Source of the DNA: UBA1952 sp965246905
GTDB taxonomy: Bacteria; Bacteroidota; Bacteroidia; Chitinophagales; Chitinophagaceae
Length of the DNA stretch: 64,000 bases
Direction of reading: 5' to 3'
NCBI GenBank assembly: GCA_965246905.1
Contig: CBDFFZ010000018.1
Location: 1 to 64,000, forward strand
Under the pieces are notes generated by a model. The model was not told the DNA's origin, searched no databases, and saw nothing but the letters and a program-made list of their open reading frames with translations. Shown one piece after another: positions 16,043 through 25,056 of this stretch. Position numbers and translations under genes: made by a program. Within the stretch, counting starts at the first letter, position 1; each line of letters opens with the position of its first letter.

Positions 16043-18973
16043 TTACTGTACTATTAATTTTTGCGTACTGGTAATTCCGCCCTTTTCTGAAAAAGTAACT
16101 ATGTAAATTCCTTTTGCATAGCTGGCAAGTGGTACATTCCATTCATTGATGCCTTTTGCCGTGTTGTAATCATTTTGATAAATGGCCTGACCCATAATAT
16201 CAGCAATACGAATGGTAACCCCACCACTTTGGGCAGCATTAAGTTGAATGGTCACCTGCTGCCGGGCAGGATTCGGATAAAGCACCGCAGTACTTGTTTC
16301 GCTACGCGCATCCCGTACCAGCTTCACGGTTTTTGAATAACTTGAGGTACCATCAAGTTCTGTTATACGCAGACGGTAAAATCCAATGGCTGGCAATACA
16401 TAATCTGAATAGCTGTAGCTGGCGCGCTCCTTATTGCCGGCAGCCTGGCGGTTGATCTGTGCAAAAGATTTACCATTGTCTGAGCGCTCTAATTCATATT
16501 GGTTCATATTAGTTTCGGACACGGCTTCCCAAGTCAGTACATTGGCATCGCGCAGCTGCTTGCCCTCAAAAGAAAGCAGGCTTACCGGCAGTGGTACGTT
16601 ACCACCGGGAGCATAGCTCATCATTACAGAGTTGCCGGAGTTGCAAGCCGTCTCAAAGGTTGGGGCAGCAACAGGCGGATAGGTAACGGTACGGGTTGCA
16701 GCAACCGTAGAGGTGCTTGCAACACAGGTAGAGCTGGTGCAGTTAAAGTCATAAACCAGTACATAGATTGCCTGAAAAGCGCCCCCGGTAATTCCGGAGA
16801 GCGGAATATTGTAGGTGCCATTGCCTGCAAGGCTGCCAACGCTGTAGAGCGCCGCCCCTGTACCTGGGTTCTGGAGCTGAATGTTCAATTGATTTGCCCG
16901 ACCCGTGTAGCTGCTAACAGTTACAACAAGCTCTTGGGTAGTTGGCGCATAAAGCAGATCGCAGGCGGTTGGGGATGTTGCTGCGACCGGCACAGATGCC
17001 AGCCTGCCAATAATTGCACCTCCATTGCCGGTAACATTGCCAAATGAGTTAGCCGCCGTAATGATCGAATTAGCGGCTTTAGCCTTCTGGCTTACAAAAG
17101 GCGTATAATAAAGCGTGATAGCGGAAGCACAGGTAGATGGTCGTCCTACGCGCAGGTAAGCTGGTGTTGCTGCATCCACAAGGGAAGCATTATCGCTGAA
17201 GATAATATCGGTAGCTGTAGCGCTGTTAAACGCGGTCTGAGCACCTGAAAGGGTAGTGATAGCAGTAGATGTACGCAGCCACGCAACCGTTTGGCAGGAA
17301 CTGAGATTTGTTGGCACAGCCGCCGAAACTTTAGGCATTGCACTGCTGGCGCAGGTGATAGGCAGCACCCCGCCATACGCGGCACCATTGCCGGGTTTCG
17401 GGGCTGTAATAATAGTGCTGCTGTAACTGTTGGTGCAGTTATTGCCGTCTTTTATGGTAACGGTATAGGTGCCGGGCGCGCTAAGCCCGCTAAGGCTTTG
17501 TGTAGTTGCACTGTTGGACCAGAGATAGCTTATAGGTGCTACACCAAAATTATTAGTGGCTAATGCAATGGTAACTGCACCATCATTCGTATTGCAGATA
17601 TTGCTTGGCGTAGCAGTAGCGTTGATGATAGAACTAAGACAGGCTCCTGCAGTAGTTGAGGACTGAATTTTTGCCCGGGGCAACGGGCCAAAGCCGTTAG
17701 CAAGATTTATACCCCGGCTAGTTACTAAATGGCAATAGCTCATAATGGTACCGGAGCCTGTAGTATTGGTTGCCGGGCACGTAGTGCAGCCAGAGGGGAT
17801 GCTTTCTGGTGCAAAGCAATCGTCAATGGCGCCGCCGCAGGTGCCGGCATTCCAACCACACCAATGCGTATGGTTTGAGCCGAGATTGTGCCCGGTCTCA
17901 TGGGTCACCACCATTACATCCCAGCTGTAGGTGGGTACTGCAGATACGCTTCTGTAAACTTCGCTGTAGGCATATCCATTCGCCGGGGAGCAGCTGACTC
18001 CTACGTATGCCAGCCCGCCATTATTGTGCCCGTCCATTGTAATTAAATGCGCAAGATTAGCGCCATGGTTATTGCCGGTAGCATTCCATTTGGCCTGAAA
18101 GGTATTTAGCCCGGTTGTAGAGCTGGTGCCGTCGTAAGGATCAGCAGTAACATTTACATAAAAACTTTTGAGCTCTACGGCAATACCATCATTATTATAA
18201 AGGGTCTGTACATTGTTAAAAAGAGATGCTACATAACTATTGGTAGTGGCTATATTACCGGCATTCGTATAAAGTTGAAAATCGATCTCCCAATAAAGCT
18301 GCACTTTTTTACAAACGGTTACTGCCGTACCGCGGTTGGCAGCGCCGCTAACAGGATCAGGAAGCGTATTGTTTTCCTTCACGCCGCAAGGCATGTGGGA
18401 GGTGATTTTAAGATTCCGATCATTATAGAAAACATAATTACCGGATCGGTCTGTAAGCTTACCAACGATATAATTTCCGGTTTCATCGCCAAAAAGAACA
18501 GTAATTGTTCCGTCTGCAAAAATGCTTACAGAAGAAAATGATTTTTCCACACCTTCCATGGCACCTTGGTAATGCACACCGAGATCAGCATTGGCTTGCT
18601 CATGGCGCTTTCCGTTTTCAATGAAACCTGCAACAAAATCATTTGAAAAGGGGTGGCTCTGTAGCATATTGAGCTTATAAACATGCCCGTTTTCGTCAGG
18701 AATAGATAAGGTTATAGCCTCAGGCTTTTCTGCATAAAGCAATTGCGCCTGCAGGGCAGCGGGGGTGAGGATGGTTTCTTTGCTCAATACAGCGGTGTGC
18801 CGGTCGCCGTTACTAAAATTGAACAGGTTGAAAGGCTTAAAGAATGTATGATTATCCTGCGCCTTTTTTATTGCCGCAGATAACTGGTTGCCACTTCCGG
18901 ATTGGGCATGTATGCTGGTATCATTGAAAATGCCAAATAAAAAGATAATTGTTAGTAAATTTTTTGTCATCAT
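16043..18973 (-). CDS. Secreted zinc metalloprotease (metzincin) with T9SS type A sorting domain
   Basis: The 976-residue protein has a signal peptide (residues 1-23, ending IHAQ), a propeptide-like region, and a reprolysin-type catalytic domain with the extended zinc motif HETGHNLGSNHTH near residue 370 and a downstream GTIMSYCH Met-turn. After it come a SprB-like repeat region (LWSNSATTQSLSGLSAPGTYTVTIKDGN) and further beta modules. A C-terminal type A sorting domain starts at LYPNPARQQVTIQL and ends GIYIVTFSEKGGITSTQKLIVQ. It is expected to be an extracellular protease. It converges on the choice-of-anchor-L gene with 63 bases between stops. Confidence 0.93.
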   Translation of the reverse strand: MMTKNLLTIIFLFGIFNDTSIHAQSGSGNQLSAAIKKAQDNHTFFKPFNLFNFSNGDRHTAVLSKETILTPAALQAQLLYAEKPEAITLSIPDENGHVYKLNMLQSHPFSNDFVAGFIENGKRHEQANADLGVHYQGAMEGVEKSFSSVSIFADGTITVLFGDETGNYIVGKLTDRSGNYVFYNDRNLKITSHMPCGVKENNTLPDPVSGAANRGTAVTVCKKVQLYWEIDFQLYTNAGNIATTNSYVASLFNNVQTLYNNDGIAVELKSFYVNVTADPYDGTSSTTGLNTFQAKWNATGNNHGANLAHLITMDGHNNGGLAYVGVSCSPANGYAYSEVYRSVSAVPTYSWDVMVVTHETGHNLGSNHTHWCGWNAGTCGGAIDDCFAPESIPSGCTTCPATNTTGSGTIMSYCHLVTSRGINLANGFGPLPRAKIQSSTTAGACLSSIINATATPSNICNTNDGAVTIALATNNFGVAPISYLWSNSATTQSLSGLSAPGTYTVTIKDGNNCTNSYSSTIITAPKPGNGAAYGGVLPITCASSAMPKVSAAVPTNLSSCQTVAWLRTSTAITTLSGAQTAFNSATATDIIFSDNASLVDAATPAYLRVGRPSTCASAITLYYTPFVSQKAKAANSIITAANSFGNVTGNGGAIIGRLASVPVAATSPTACDLLYAPTTQELVVTVSSYTGRANQLNIQLQNPGTGAALYSVGSLAGNGTYNIPLSGITGGAFQAIYVLVYDFNCTSSTCVASTSTVAATRTVTYPPVAAPTFETACNSGNSVMMSYAPGGNVPLPVSLLSFEGKQLRDANVLTWEAVSETNMNQYELERSDNGKSFAQINRQAAGNKERASYSYSDYVLPAIGFYRLRITELDGTSSYSKTVKLVRDARSETSTAVLYPNPARQQVTIQLNAAQSGGVTIRIADIMGQAIYQNDYNTAKGINEWNVPLASYAKGIYIVTFSEKGGITSTQKLIVQ

Positions 18974-19047
18974 GGTGTGTGATAAAATATTTGCAGAATG
19001 GTAGTGCTAATAGCTAATGTTTACAGACAAAAGCCTATAAACTTTCA

Positions 19048-19055
19048 CAAATATA
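19048..19055 (-). promoter_or_regulatory. -7 box of the metalloprotease gene
   Basis: On the minus strand the sequence reads TATATTTG, a perfect TAnnTTTG, about 75 bases upstream of the start codon. The -33 element is weak. Confidence 0.5.
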
Positions 19056-19200
19056 GTTTTTAACCCAAGTTGTTTTTCAGAATAACAGAAGCAAAACAAA
19101 TGGATATACATTGATCCATATTGCCTTCATTAATTTTTTAAGTATAGAAACCAAACTTGTTACTCTGTAACGTACCTGTGCGGCATTTTTGCCAGCCAGA

Positions 19201-20205
19201 TTACCTTTGCACTGCCCCTGCATACATCTGCTCAATCATGCGCACCACTTCGCGCCCTTCCTCAGCGCTCGTCATGACCGGATGATTATGCTGCAGCACA
19301 TTCACAACATTGCTGATTAGCTTATCATGGTTGCTCATAGAGCCCTGATATAGCCCGTAATCATTGGCTTTGGCCGTGATGTTGATCTCCGGTAGCGCCC
19401 CTTCCGCTATGTTTTGGTATTCGATGGTATTCAAGTACTGGCCTCCGATCTTCACCGTTCCTTTTTCCCCGAAAAGGGTAATAGCTCCTTCCATATTACG
19501 CTCATAAGCGCATGTAGTAAAATTGAAGTTTACAATTGCCCCGTTATGTGCCTTCATCGTAAAGCTGCCTGTATCTTCAAATTCAGTATTATGCCTGTGC
19601 GCATAGTTTTCGATCCATCCTTTTACCTGGGCTACCGGGCCATTCAGGTAATAAAGAATATCCACAAAATGAGAGAACTGAGTAAACAGGCAGCCGCCAT
19701 CCAAAGCTTTTTTTCCCCGCCAGGGACTTTGCGCGTAATAAGCATCGCCGCGGTTCCAGAAGCAGTTTACCTGCACCATATAAATCTGGCCCAGGGCATT
19801 GCGGCTTACCAAATCCTTTAGCGCCTGCACCGGTGGATTATACCTGTTCTGCTTTACAGCGAAAATTATTTTCTGCGATGTACATGCCGCAGCTATCATA
19901 TGGTCGCATTCGGTCGTGCTGAGGGCCATCGGCTTTTCCACTACGGTATGAAGGCCGGCTTGCAAGCCAAGGATAGCGTGTGCTTCATGCAGATAATTGG
20001 GTGTGCAGACGCAAAGCACATCGGCTTCGGCTTCAGCCAGCATCGCATCAATAGTGCGATAGACTGGTATGCCTTCAGGGCCGGGAACGTGGGTATCAAT
20101 ATCACAAACGGCCACCAGTGCTGCGCCTTGCTGTTGCAGGATATGAGTAGCATGGCGCCGGCCTATATGGCCAAACCCGGCAATGGCAAAGCGAACAGTA
20201 TTCAT
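19201..20205 (-). CDS. Gfo/Idh/MocA oxidoreductase, WlbA/WbpB-like UDP-sugar 3-dehydrogenase
   Basis: The 334-residue protein has a Rossmann motif (IAGFGHIGRRHA, residues 8-19), EKPMALS near 91 and KQNRYNPPVQALK near 119. The last segment is characteristic of WlbA/WbpB, which oxidise UDP-N-acetylglucosaminuronate at C3 on the way to diacetamido-uronic acids of O-antigens. The substrate is inferred from this motif. Its ATG overlaps the recQ stop (ATGA at 20202-20205), so it is translationally coupled to recQ, an unusual partner for a sugar enzyme. Confidence 0.82.
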   Translation of the reverse strand: MNTVRFAIAGFGHIGRRHATHILQQQGAALVAVCDIDTHVPGPEGIPVYRTIDAMLAEAEADVLCVCTPNYLHEAHAILGLQAGLHTVVEKPMALSTTECDHMIAAACTSQKIIFAVKQNRYNPPVQALKDLVSRNALGQIYMVQVNCFWNRGDAYYAQSPWRGKKALDGGCLFTQFSHFVDILYYLNGPVAQVKGWIENYAHRHNTEFEDTGSFTMKAHNGAIVNFNFTTCAYERNMEGAITLFGEKGTVKIGGQYLNTIEYQNIAEGALPEINITAKANDYGLYQGSMSNHDKLISNVVNVLQHNHPVMTSAEEGREVVRMIEQMYAGAVQR

Positions 20206-22136
20206 GGTTTCTTTTTCTTGGCTACCTGTAATGTTGCGTCAGCTGCGAGGATTAAATGCCCATCGTCGATCATCCTACGCAGCAGCAACAATAAATACCC
20301 ACGTATGCCTTGCGGAAAGTGCGAAGATAATTGCTCTGCCGTAAAACTTTCCTTGTACAATAGCTCATATACTTTAGCTGTAGAAGCTTCTTCATGCCAT
20401 GTGCCGCGCAAGGATTTATTCACGCAGTTATCGCAATGCCCGCATCCCGTACCGGCGGCTTCACCAAAATAGGCAAGCAACATTTTTGTACGGCAAACTG
20501 ACTGCTCTTCCAGAAAGCGGATCATGATGCCGGTCCGGGTGTCATGTTGCGCTCTCAAACCTGCAATCCTCGTGGTGTCTATTTGCAGGTGTCGGCTGTC
20601 CACCCGATAATGATGAAAATAAAGTTGGGGTCCATCTGTGGCGGGCTTGTAGTCTATTATGCCCATCACGGCAAGCTGCAAAAGCGCTGCTTCGACATCA
20701 CTTTTTTGCCAGCGGATTTTCCGCGCAATCGTAAAGGGCCGTATCGTAGCTGGGTACTGAAATATGCCGTTATAAAGCCGCAGCAATCCCGTTGCCACCA
20801 TGCTTAGTGCCGGGTAGCGCATTTGCAGGTTATCGAGCGTATCGCGGGTGCAGGTAAACTGTACCACTGCCGGGATAAATACTGCATCAGACAACGTCCA
20901 GAGATCTTCCCGCGCAAGCAGTTTAAGCGCATAAGTAGCAGGAAGAACAGGCAGATCAAACTTTCGGCAGAAATCTGTAAGCTCAAACGGGAAATACTGG
21001 TCTGGCTCATTGCCTATTGGTATTTGCAAAAATTCCGCAACAGCCTGATAAACATGCCGCAGAAAATCTGTTGGAGGAAATTGCAGCGCTGTGCTTTCCC
21101 GGAGCTTTTTCAGGTCGCTGCCGTTATAGAGTGTTATAGCTTTTCCTTGCCTGCCATCCCTCCCTGCGCGGCCAGCTTCCTGGTAATATGCCTCAAGGTG
21201 CTCAGGTGCGTCATAATGCAGCACGAGGCGTACATCCGGCTTATCGATGCCCATGCCAAAGGCAGTTGTTGCCGTCATGATCCTCACTTCATCCTTCATC
21301 CAGGCGGCCTGTGCTTCATCCCGCTTTTCGCGGGCAATGCCTGCATGGTAGGGTAGTACGCTATGCCCGGCCTGAGCCAGGTATTTTGCCAGCATCTCCG
21401 TTTGCCTGCGGCTACGGCAGTAAATAATGGTGCTGCCCGGGGTAGTATTCAGGGCTTCTTTAATACTGCGGTTTTTATCTTCCGTATAAAGAACATTGTA
21501 TTGAATGTTGGGCCGGTCGAAGCTTTGATGAAAAACTGCAGGGTCCTGCATTAATAGCCGGGCTGTAATATCTGCTGCAACAGCGGGCGTAGCAGAGGCA
21601 GTGAGCGCGATCACCGGCACTTTAGGATAAATACGCCGCAGGCTGCCTATCTTCAGATACTCAGGCCGGAAATCATGGCCCCATTGCGATACACAGTGCG
21701 CTTCATCAACCGCGATCATATTCAGCGGCAGCCCAGGAATATATTCCTGTAGTTGGTGCGTCTGCAGCCGTTCCGGCGATACATACAGCAGCTTTATCTC
21801 GCCTTTCATCGCTGCATCGAGCACCTGCGCAACTTTGCTCCATTTCATGCCGGCATAAATAGCCGCCGCAGGAATCCCGGAATTTACGAGCCGTGCCACC
21901 TGATCCTGCATTAGTGCAATAAGTGGGGATATCACAATGCAAAGGCCATCCAGTGCCATCGCAGGCACCTGGTAGCACAGCGATTTGCCACCTCCGGTGG
22001 GCAGAAGCGCGAGCGTGTCTTTGCGGGCAAGAACAGAGGAGATTATTTCCTCCTGGCCGCGCCGGAAGGTATCAAATCCCCAATATTTGCTGATGATTTC
22101 TGCCGGATTGCCGGTCTTGCTTTGCGGAATGGAAAT
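20202..22136 (-). CDS. recQ: ATP-dependent DNA helicase RecQ with proposed AUU start
   Basis: A 3'-5' helicase of about 644 residues. It has motif 0 (KYWGFDTFRRGQEEII), Walker A (LLPTGGGKSLCYQ), VDEAHCVSQWGHDFRPEY, later helicase motifs (GMGIDKPDVR and QEAGRAGRDG), and the RecQ zinc cluster (CRTKMLLAYFGE...CGHCDNC). An HRDC domain is not evident. The frame is open from the TAA at 22149-22151, but from there to the GTG at 21968 it contains no ATG, GTG or TTG. That GTG lies after Walker A. The reading frame must begin upstream; ATT at 22136 (or 22130) gives the N-terminus normal for Bacteroidota RecQ. Sequencing error or a destroyed ATG is the alternative. Confidence 0.88.
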   Translation of the reverse strand: MSIPQSKTGNPAEIISKYWGFDTFRRGQEEIISSVLARKDTLALLPTGGGKSLCYQVPAMALDGLCIVISPLIALMQDQVARLVNSGIPAAAIYAGMKWSKVAQVLDAAMKGEIKLLYVSPERLQTHQLQEYIPGLPLNMIAVDEAHCVSQWGHDFRPEYLKIGSLRRIYPKVPVIALTASATPAVAADITARLLMQDPAVFHQSFDRPNIQYNVLYTEDKNRSIKEALNTTPGSTIIYCRSRRQTEMLAKYLAQAGHSVLPYHAGIAREKRDEAQAAWMKDEVRIMTATTAFGMGIDKPDVRLVLHYDAPEHLEAYYQEAGRAGRDGRQGKAITLYNGSDLKKLRESTALQFPPTDFLRHVYQAVAEFLQIPIGNEPDQYFPFELTDFCRKFDLPVLPATYALKLLAREDLWTLSDAVFIPAVVQFTCTRDTLDNLQMRYPALSMVATGLLRLYNGIFQYPATIRPFTIARKIRWQKSDVEAALLQLAVMGIIDYKPATDGPQLYFHHYRVDSRHLQIDTTRIAGLRAQHDTRTGIMIRFLEEQSVCRTKMLLAYFGEAAGTGCGHCDNCVNKSLRGTWHEEASTAKVYELLYKESFTAEQLSSHFPQGIRGYLLLLLRRMIDDGHLILAADATLQVAKKKKP

Positions 22137-22155
22137 ACCGGGAAAATTTTAGTGG

Positions 22156-22599
22156 TCAGGGTATGAAAACAGGCTTGAGGCCTTTAATCCAAAAATCTTT
22201 TTTCGCTTCGGGAGATTTTTCAAGATCATCGAGGCTTAAGGATGGTATAAATATGCATTCATTATAATGATTGGGCTCGTGTAACCTGAAGAGCGCCTGA
22301 ATACTTAATACAGCCGTGGAAATGCCCAGCAACAGAACGTATTCCGGATTGTAATGATCATTCAGCTTATGCCAGGCAAGCTGCTGGCCAGGCTGCATTT
22401 CGAGAATATGGTATTGATCCGGAGAAAGCATGCAGGCGCCAAGCATCTTCAACAGCGTTTGCTTTTGTGCCGATCCATCTGTAATGGGAAAGGTAAGTAC
22501 AAGGCAGGGGCGCGGCGAATTGGCCCTCCACGCTTCTGGCAGCTCAGCCCAAAATAAATCCTGGCTTGCTGGTACTATTTTAGAAGATATTAACTGCAT
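22156..22599 (-). CDS. Small protein with weak resemblance to DNA polymerase III psi (HolD)
   Basis: The 147-residue protein has no signal or membrane segment. The pattern of segments is reminiscent of HolD/psi proteins: TLLKMLGACMLSPDQYHI in the middle, YVLLLGISTAVLSIQ later, and a C-terminal IPSLSLDDLEKSPEAKKDFW. Psi has a comparable length and a C-terminal Leu/Lys/Trp helix. This is a by-eye inference, not a domain match, and the safe call is hypothetical. It is directly upstream of recQ (stop at 22156, recQ frame opening at 22148), so the two are one transcription unit. That would fit a DNA replication/repair role. Confidence 0.6.
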   Translation of the reverse strand: MQLISSKIVPASQDLFWAELPEAWRANSPRPCLVLTFPITDGSAQKQTLLKMLGACMLSPDQYHILEMQPGQQLAWHKLNDHYNPEYVLLLGISTAVLSIQALFRLHEPNHYNECIFIPSLSLDDLEKSPEAKKDFWIKGLKPVFIP

Positions 22600-22622
22600 G
22601 AGAGCGATTCGCCATTTTATCA

Positions 22623-22642
22623 GTGAGTAAATATGTACTCAC
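22623..22642. promoter_or_regulatory. Palindromic operator-like site between recQ operon and ilvE
   Basis: A perfect 7-bp inverted repeat, GTGAGTA-N6-TACTCAC, lies in the 131-base divergent gap. It starts 24 bases upstream of the psi-like gene's ATG. The size and spacing are typical of a dimeric repressor site (TetR-like style). No regulator gene is adjacent. Confidence 0.4.
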
Positions 22643-22730
22643 AGTATAATATCCATCCGGCGGCAGCCGACAAAAATGTTGTTTCTTTGCACAAAATTAA
22701 TCGTTTCAGAACCAAACGGACTTGCTTTTT

Positions 22731-23801
22731 ATGAGTGTTTCAACCTTAGGTATCAATGTAACATCGGTAACCCAAAGCCGGATCGGTCAGCTGGACCCAG
22801 CTAACATTCATTTTGGGAAAACCTATTCAGACCATATGCTCATTGCGCACTATGCGGATGGTAAATGGCAGAACGCAGAAATTGTACCGTATGGCCCGCT
22901 AACGCTAAGTCCTGCTACGGCATTCATGCATTACGGTCAGGCGATCTTTGAAGGCATCAAGGCTTACAAAAACCCGCAGGGCGAGCCGATCATTTTCCGC
23001 CCGCACGACAACTGGAAACGTTTTAATCTTTCCGCTTCGCGCATGGCTATGCCGGAAGTGCCTGAAGAGATTTTTATGGAAGGGCTGAAGCAGCTTATAG
23101 ATCTGGATAAGGCATGGATTCCTGAGGAGGATGGTACCTCGCTATACATCCGCCCTTTCATGATCGCGACGGATGAATTTATTGGCGTTAAAACTGCTGA
23201 AAAATTCACTTTCATGATCATTACTTCGCCCGCCGGGCCTTATTATAACAAGCCGGTAAGCATTTACGTACAGGATAAATATGTGCGTGCATTTCCTGGC
23301 GGCACAGGCTATATAAAATCTGCAGGCAATTACGGTCTGTGCATGTATCCAACCCAGCAGATAAAAGACATGGGCTACGACCAGGTGCTGTGGACGGATG
23401 GATTTGAGCATAAATATGTGCAGGAGATTGGCACGATGAATGTTTTCTTCGTAATAGGAGATACAGTGCTTACGCCGGATCTTGATGAAGGAACGATCCT
23501 GGCAGGCGTAACCCGCGATAGCATTATTACGCTCCTTCAGGAAAAAGGAATTAAAATCGAAGAGCGCCGGATATCAATCGACGAATTAAAGGAAGCGCAT
23601 AAGTCCGGGCAGCTAAAGGAAGCGTTCGGCGCTGGTACAGCGGCTTCTATTGCCGTTATTTCAGAGCTTACCATCCATGATGAGCATATGATGATGCCGC
23701 CTGTAGAGCAGTGGGAAATTTCGAACTGGCTGAAGCAGGAGCTTGCAGATATTCGTTACGGCCGTAAGGAGGACACCCACGGCTGGATCGTGAAGGCTTG
23801 A
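22731..23801 (+). CDS. ilvE: Branched-chain amino acid aminotransferase
   Basis: The 356-residue class IV (fold type IV) aminotransferase belongs to the longer BCAT subgroup. It moves the amino group between Leu/Ile/Val and 2-oxoglutarate in the cytosol using pyridoxal phosphate. Landmarks are GQAIFEGIKAY near residue 68, RPHDNWKRFNLSASRMAMP, the presumed PLP-lysine in GYIKSAGNYG near residue 195, and EIGTMNVFFVI. The ATG at 22731 is used; a TTG three codons upstream is in frame but unnecessary. A weak -7 box TTTCTTTG lies at 22682-22689. A strong hairpin follows the stop. Confidence 0.93.
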   Translation: MSVSTLGINVTSVTQSRIGQLDPANIHFGKTYSDHMLIAHYADGKWQNAEIVPYGPLTLSPATAFMHYGQAIFEGIKAYKNPQGEPIIFRPHDNWKRFNLSASRMAMPEVPEEIFMEGLKQLIDLDKAWIPEEDGTSLYIRPFMIATDEFIGVKTAEKFTFMIITSPAGPYYNKPVSIYVQDKYVRAFPGGTGYIKSAGNYGLCMYPTQQIKDMGYDQVLWTDGFEHKYVQEIGTMNVFFVIGDTVLTPDLDEGTILAGVTRDSIITLLQEKGIKIEERRISIDELKEAHKSGQLKEAFGAGTAASIAVISELTIHDEHMMMPPVEQWEISNWLKQELADIRYGRKEDTHGWIVKA

Positions 23802-23824
23802 ATTCCCCTAACTTAATCTTAAAG

Positions 23825-23868
23825 AATGCCTGCCGGGTTTGTAACAAGCCTTGCAGGCATTTTCTTTG
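23825..23868 (+). terminator. Terminator of ilvE, adjoining the next gene's promoter
   Basis: A long hairpin has outer stem AATGCCTGC (23825-23833) with GCAGGCATT (23853-23861) and an inner stem GGGTTTGT with ACAAGCCT including wobble pairs. It is followed by TTTTCTTT. The final TTTCTTTG (23861-23868) also resembles a -7 box placed 4 bases before the next ATG. Confidence 0.8.
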
Positions 23869-23872
23869 CAGC

Positions 23873-24322
23873 ATGAAAAAAGCTGAGCGGTTTCTGGTAA
23901 TGCTTGGGTTGCTCAGCATCATTCTCCATCAGGCGAGCCCAAAAACGGGAGCTATGCTGGTGCTGTTGGCACTTCCTGCCCTCGGGCTTTTTTACCTTAT
24001 CACCGCACTGCCTTTGTTCTTCCCGGATTTTCGGTTCGGTGAGCATAAAGCATTTAAAATAGTTGTTGTAGTTCTTTCTGGTATAGGCCTGGCTTATTGC
24101 TTATGCTGTATGGTATATTATTTGCTCGGTATAACCACTGTTGCAGATATGCTGGAGAATTGCAGCCTGATACTTTCTCTGCTGTCAATCGTTGCTATTA
24201 TAGCGTTTCGAAAAACGAAATGCTCCGTTTATAAACATATACTTTTTAGAGTGCTACCGCTTTTTGTAATAATTCTGCTGCTTGCTGCGCTGCACCGGCA
24301 TGGCGGGTCTATTTCTTTTTAA
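23873..24322 (+). CDS. Small integral membrane protein of unknown function
   Basis: The start MKKAERFLVML gives 149 residues with four predicted transmembrane segments (about residues 10-45, 57-85, 92-108 and 122-142). An ATG-type start farther upstream would run through the ilvE terminator and is rejected. No family is recognised. Its last 14 bases overlap the 3' end of the convergent FkbM methyltransferase gene. Transcription may begin at the TTTCTTTG box immediately before the ATG, giving a leaderless mRNA. Confidence 0.65.
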   Translation: MKKAERFLVMLGLLSIILHQASPKTGAMLVLLALPALGLFYLITALPLFFPDFRFGEHKAFKIVVVVLSGIGLAYCLCCMVYYLLGITTVADMLENCSLILSLLSIVAIIAFRKTKCSVYKHILFRVLPLFVIILLLAALHRHGGSISF

Positions 24323-24980
24323 AAACCCGCTTAAATTTTTTCCAGCCAATGAGTAGCTCGGCTTTCTTTACTTCCAGCTTATCGGTTCCGGAAACGGTAA
24401 ACAATCCTTCCAGGATATATACACTGTCGCTGCCGTCTTTATACCAAAGCTCATATTGATGCGCAAGCAGCCATTCTGTGATCTGCGGTAGAAATGGGTT
24501 GGTGTAATACTTGCCGTGCGTTTCTATAGAGAGCACTTTTGGCCGGCTAATAAGGTGCTTAAGTACGTACCATTCGGCTCCCTCAATATCAATGCTCAAC
24601 AGGTCAATCGTACCATCGTCAATGGCTGAAAAAGGAAGGCAGGGCACTTCAAAAGTTGCACCCGTATTAATATCGTATTTATCGTTCTCTAAGGCTGGGC
24701 TGCTTGGCAAGCCGGTAGCAAAAGTCGAAGATTCCGCTTTGGAAAACTGCAACGTGCCGGCTGTATCCCAAACTGCTACCGGATAAATATGCACATTCTT
24801 GCCTGCAAAAGCTGATTCGATTTTTAGTACTGTTTCAGGGTCTGCTTCTACCAGTGTGGCCCTTACCCCATCCTTTATAAACTCAAGAATATTAGAAGTT
24901 TCCGGGACGTATACTCCTACCTCGCAAACGTGCCGGAAGGTTATGTTTTTCGTCTGCAGCTTTTGGTAGATTCTGTTCAT
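24309..24980 (-). CDS. FkbM family methyltransferase
   Basis: The 223-residue protein has the SAM-binding pattern of FkbM-type methyltransferases: HVCEVGVYVPETSNILEFI near residue 17 (motif I), ATLVEADPE near 41, and the characteristic IDLLSIDIEGAEWYVLKHL near 130. Such enzymes often O-methylate sugars of surface glycans; the acceptor here is unknown. The upstream glycosyltransferase gene on the same strand ends 76 bases before its start. The two may act on the same polysaccharide. Confidence 0.85.
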   Translation of the reverse strand: MNRIYQKLQTKNITFRHVCEVGVYVPETSNILEFIKDGVRATLVEADPETVLKIESAFAGKNVHIYPVAVWDTAGTLQFSKAESSTFATGLPSSPALENDKYDINTGATFEVPCLPFSAIDDGTIDLLSIDIEGAEWYVLKHLISRPKVLSIETHGKYYTNPFLPQITEWLLAHQYELWYKDGSDSVYILEGLFTVSGTDKLEVKKAELLIGWKKFKRVFKKK

Positions 24981-25056
24981 TCAGAAGAAGTAATGAGCAT
25001 GCTAAGATAGTGTGGCCAGGTACATTATTCACGGCAGACGTCAGAATTAGCTTTGC

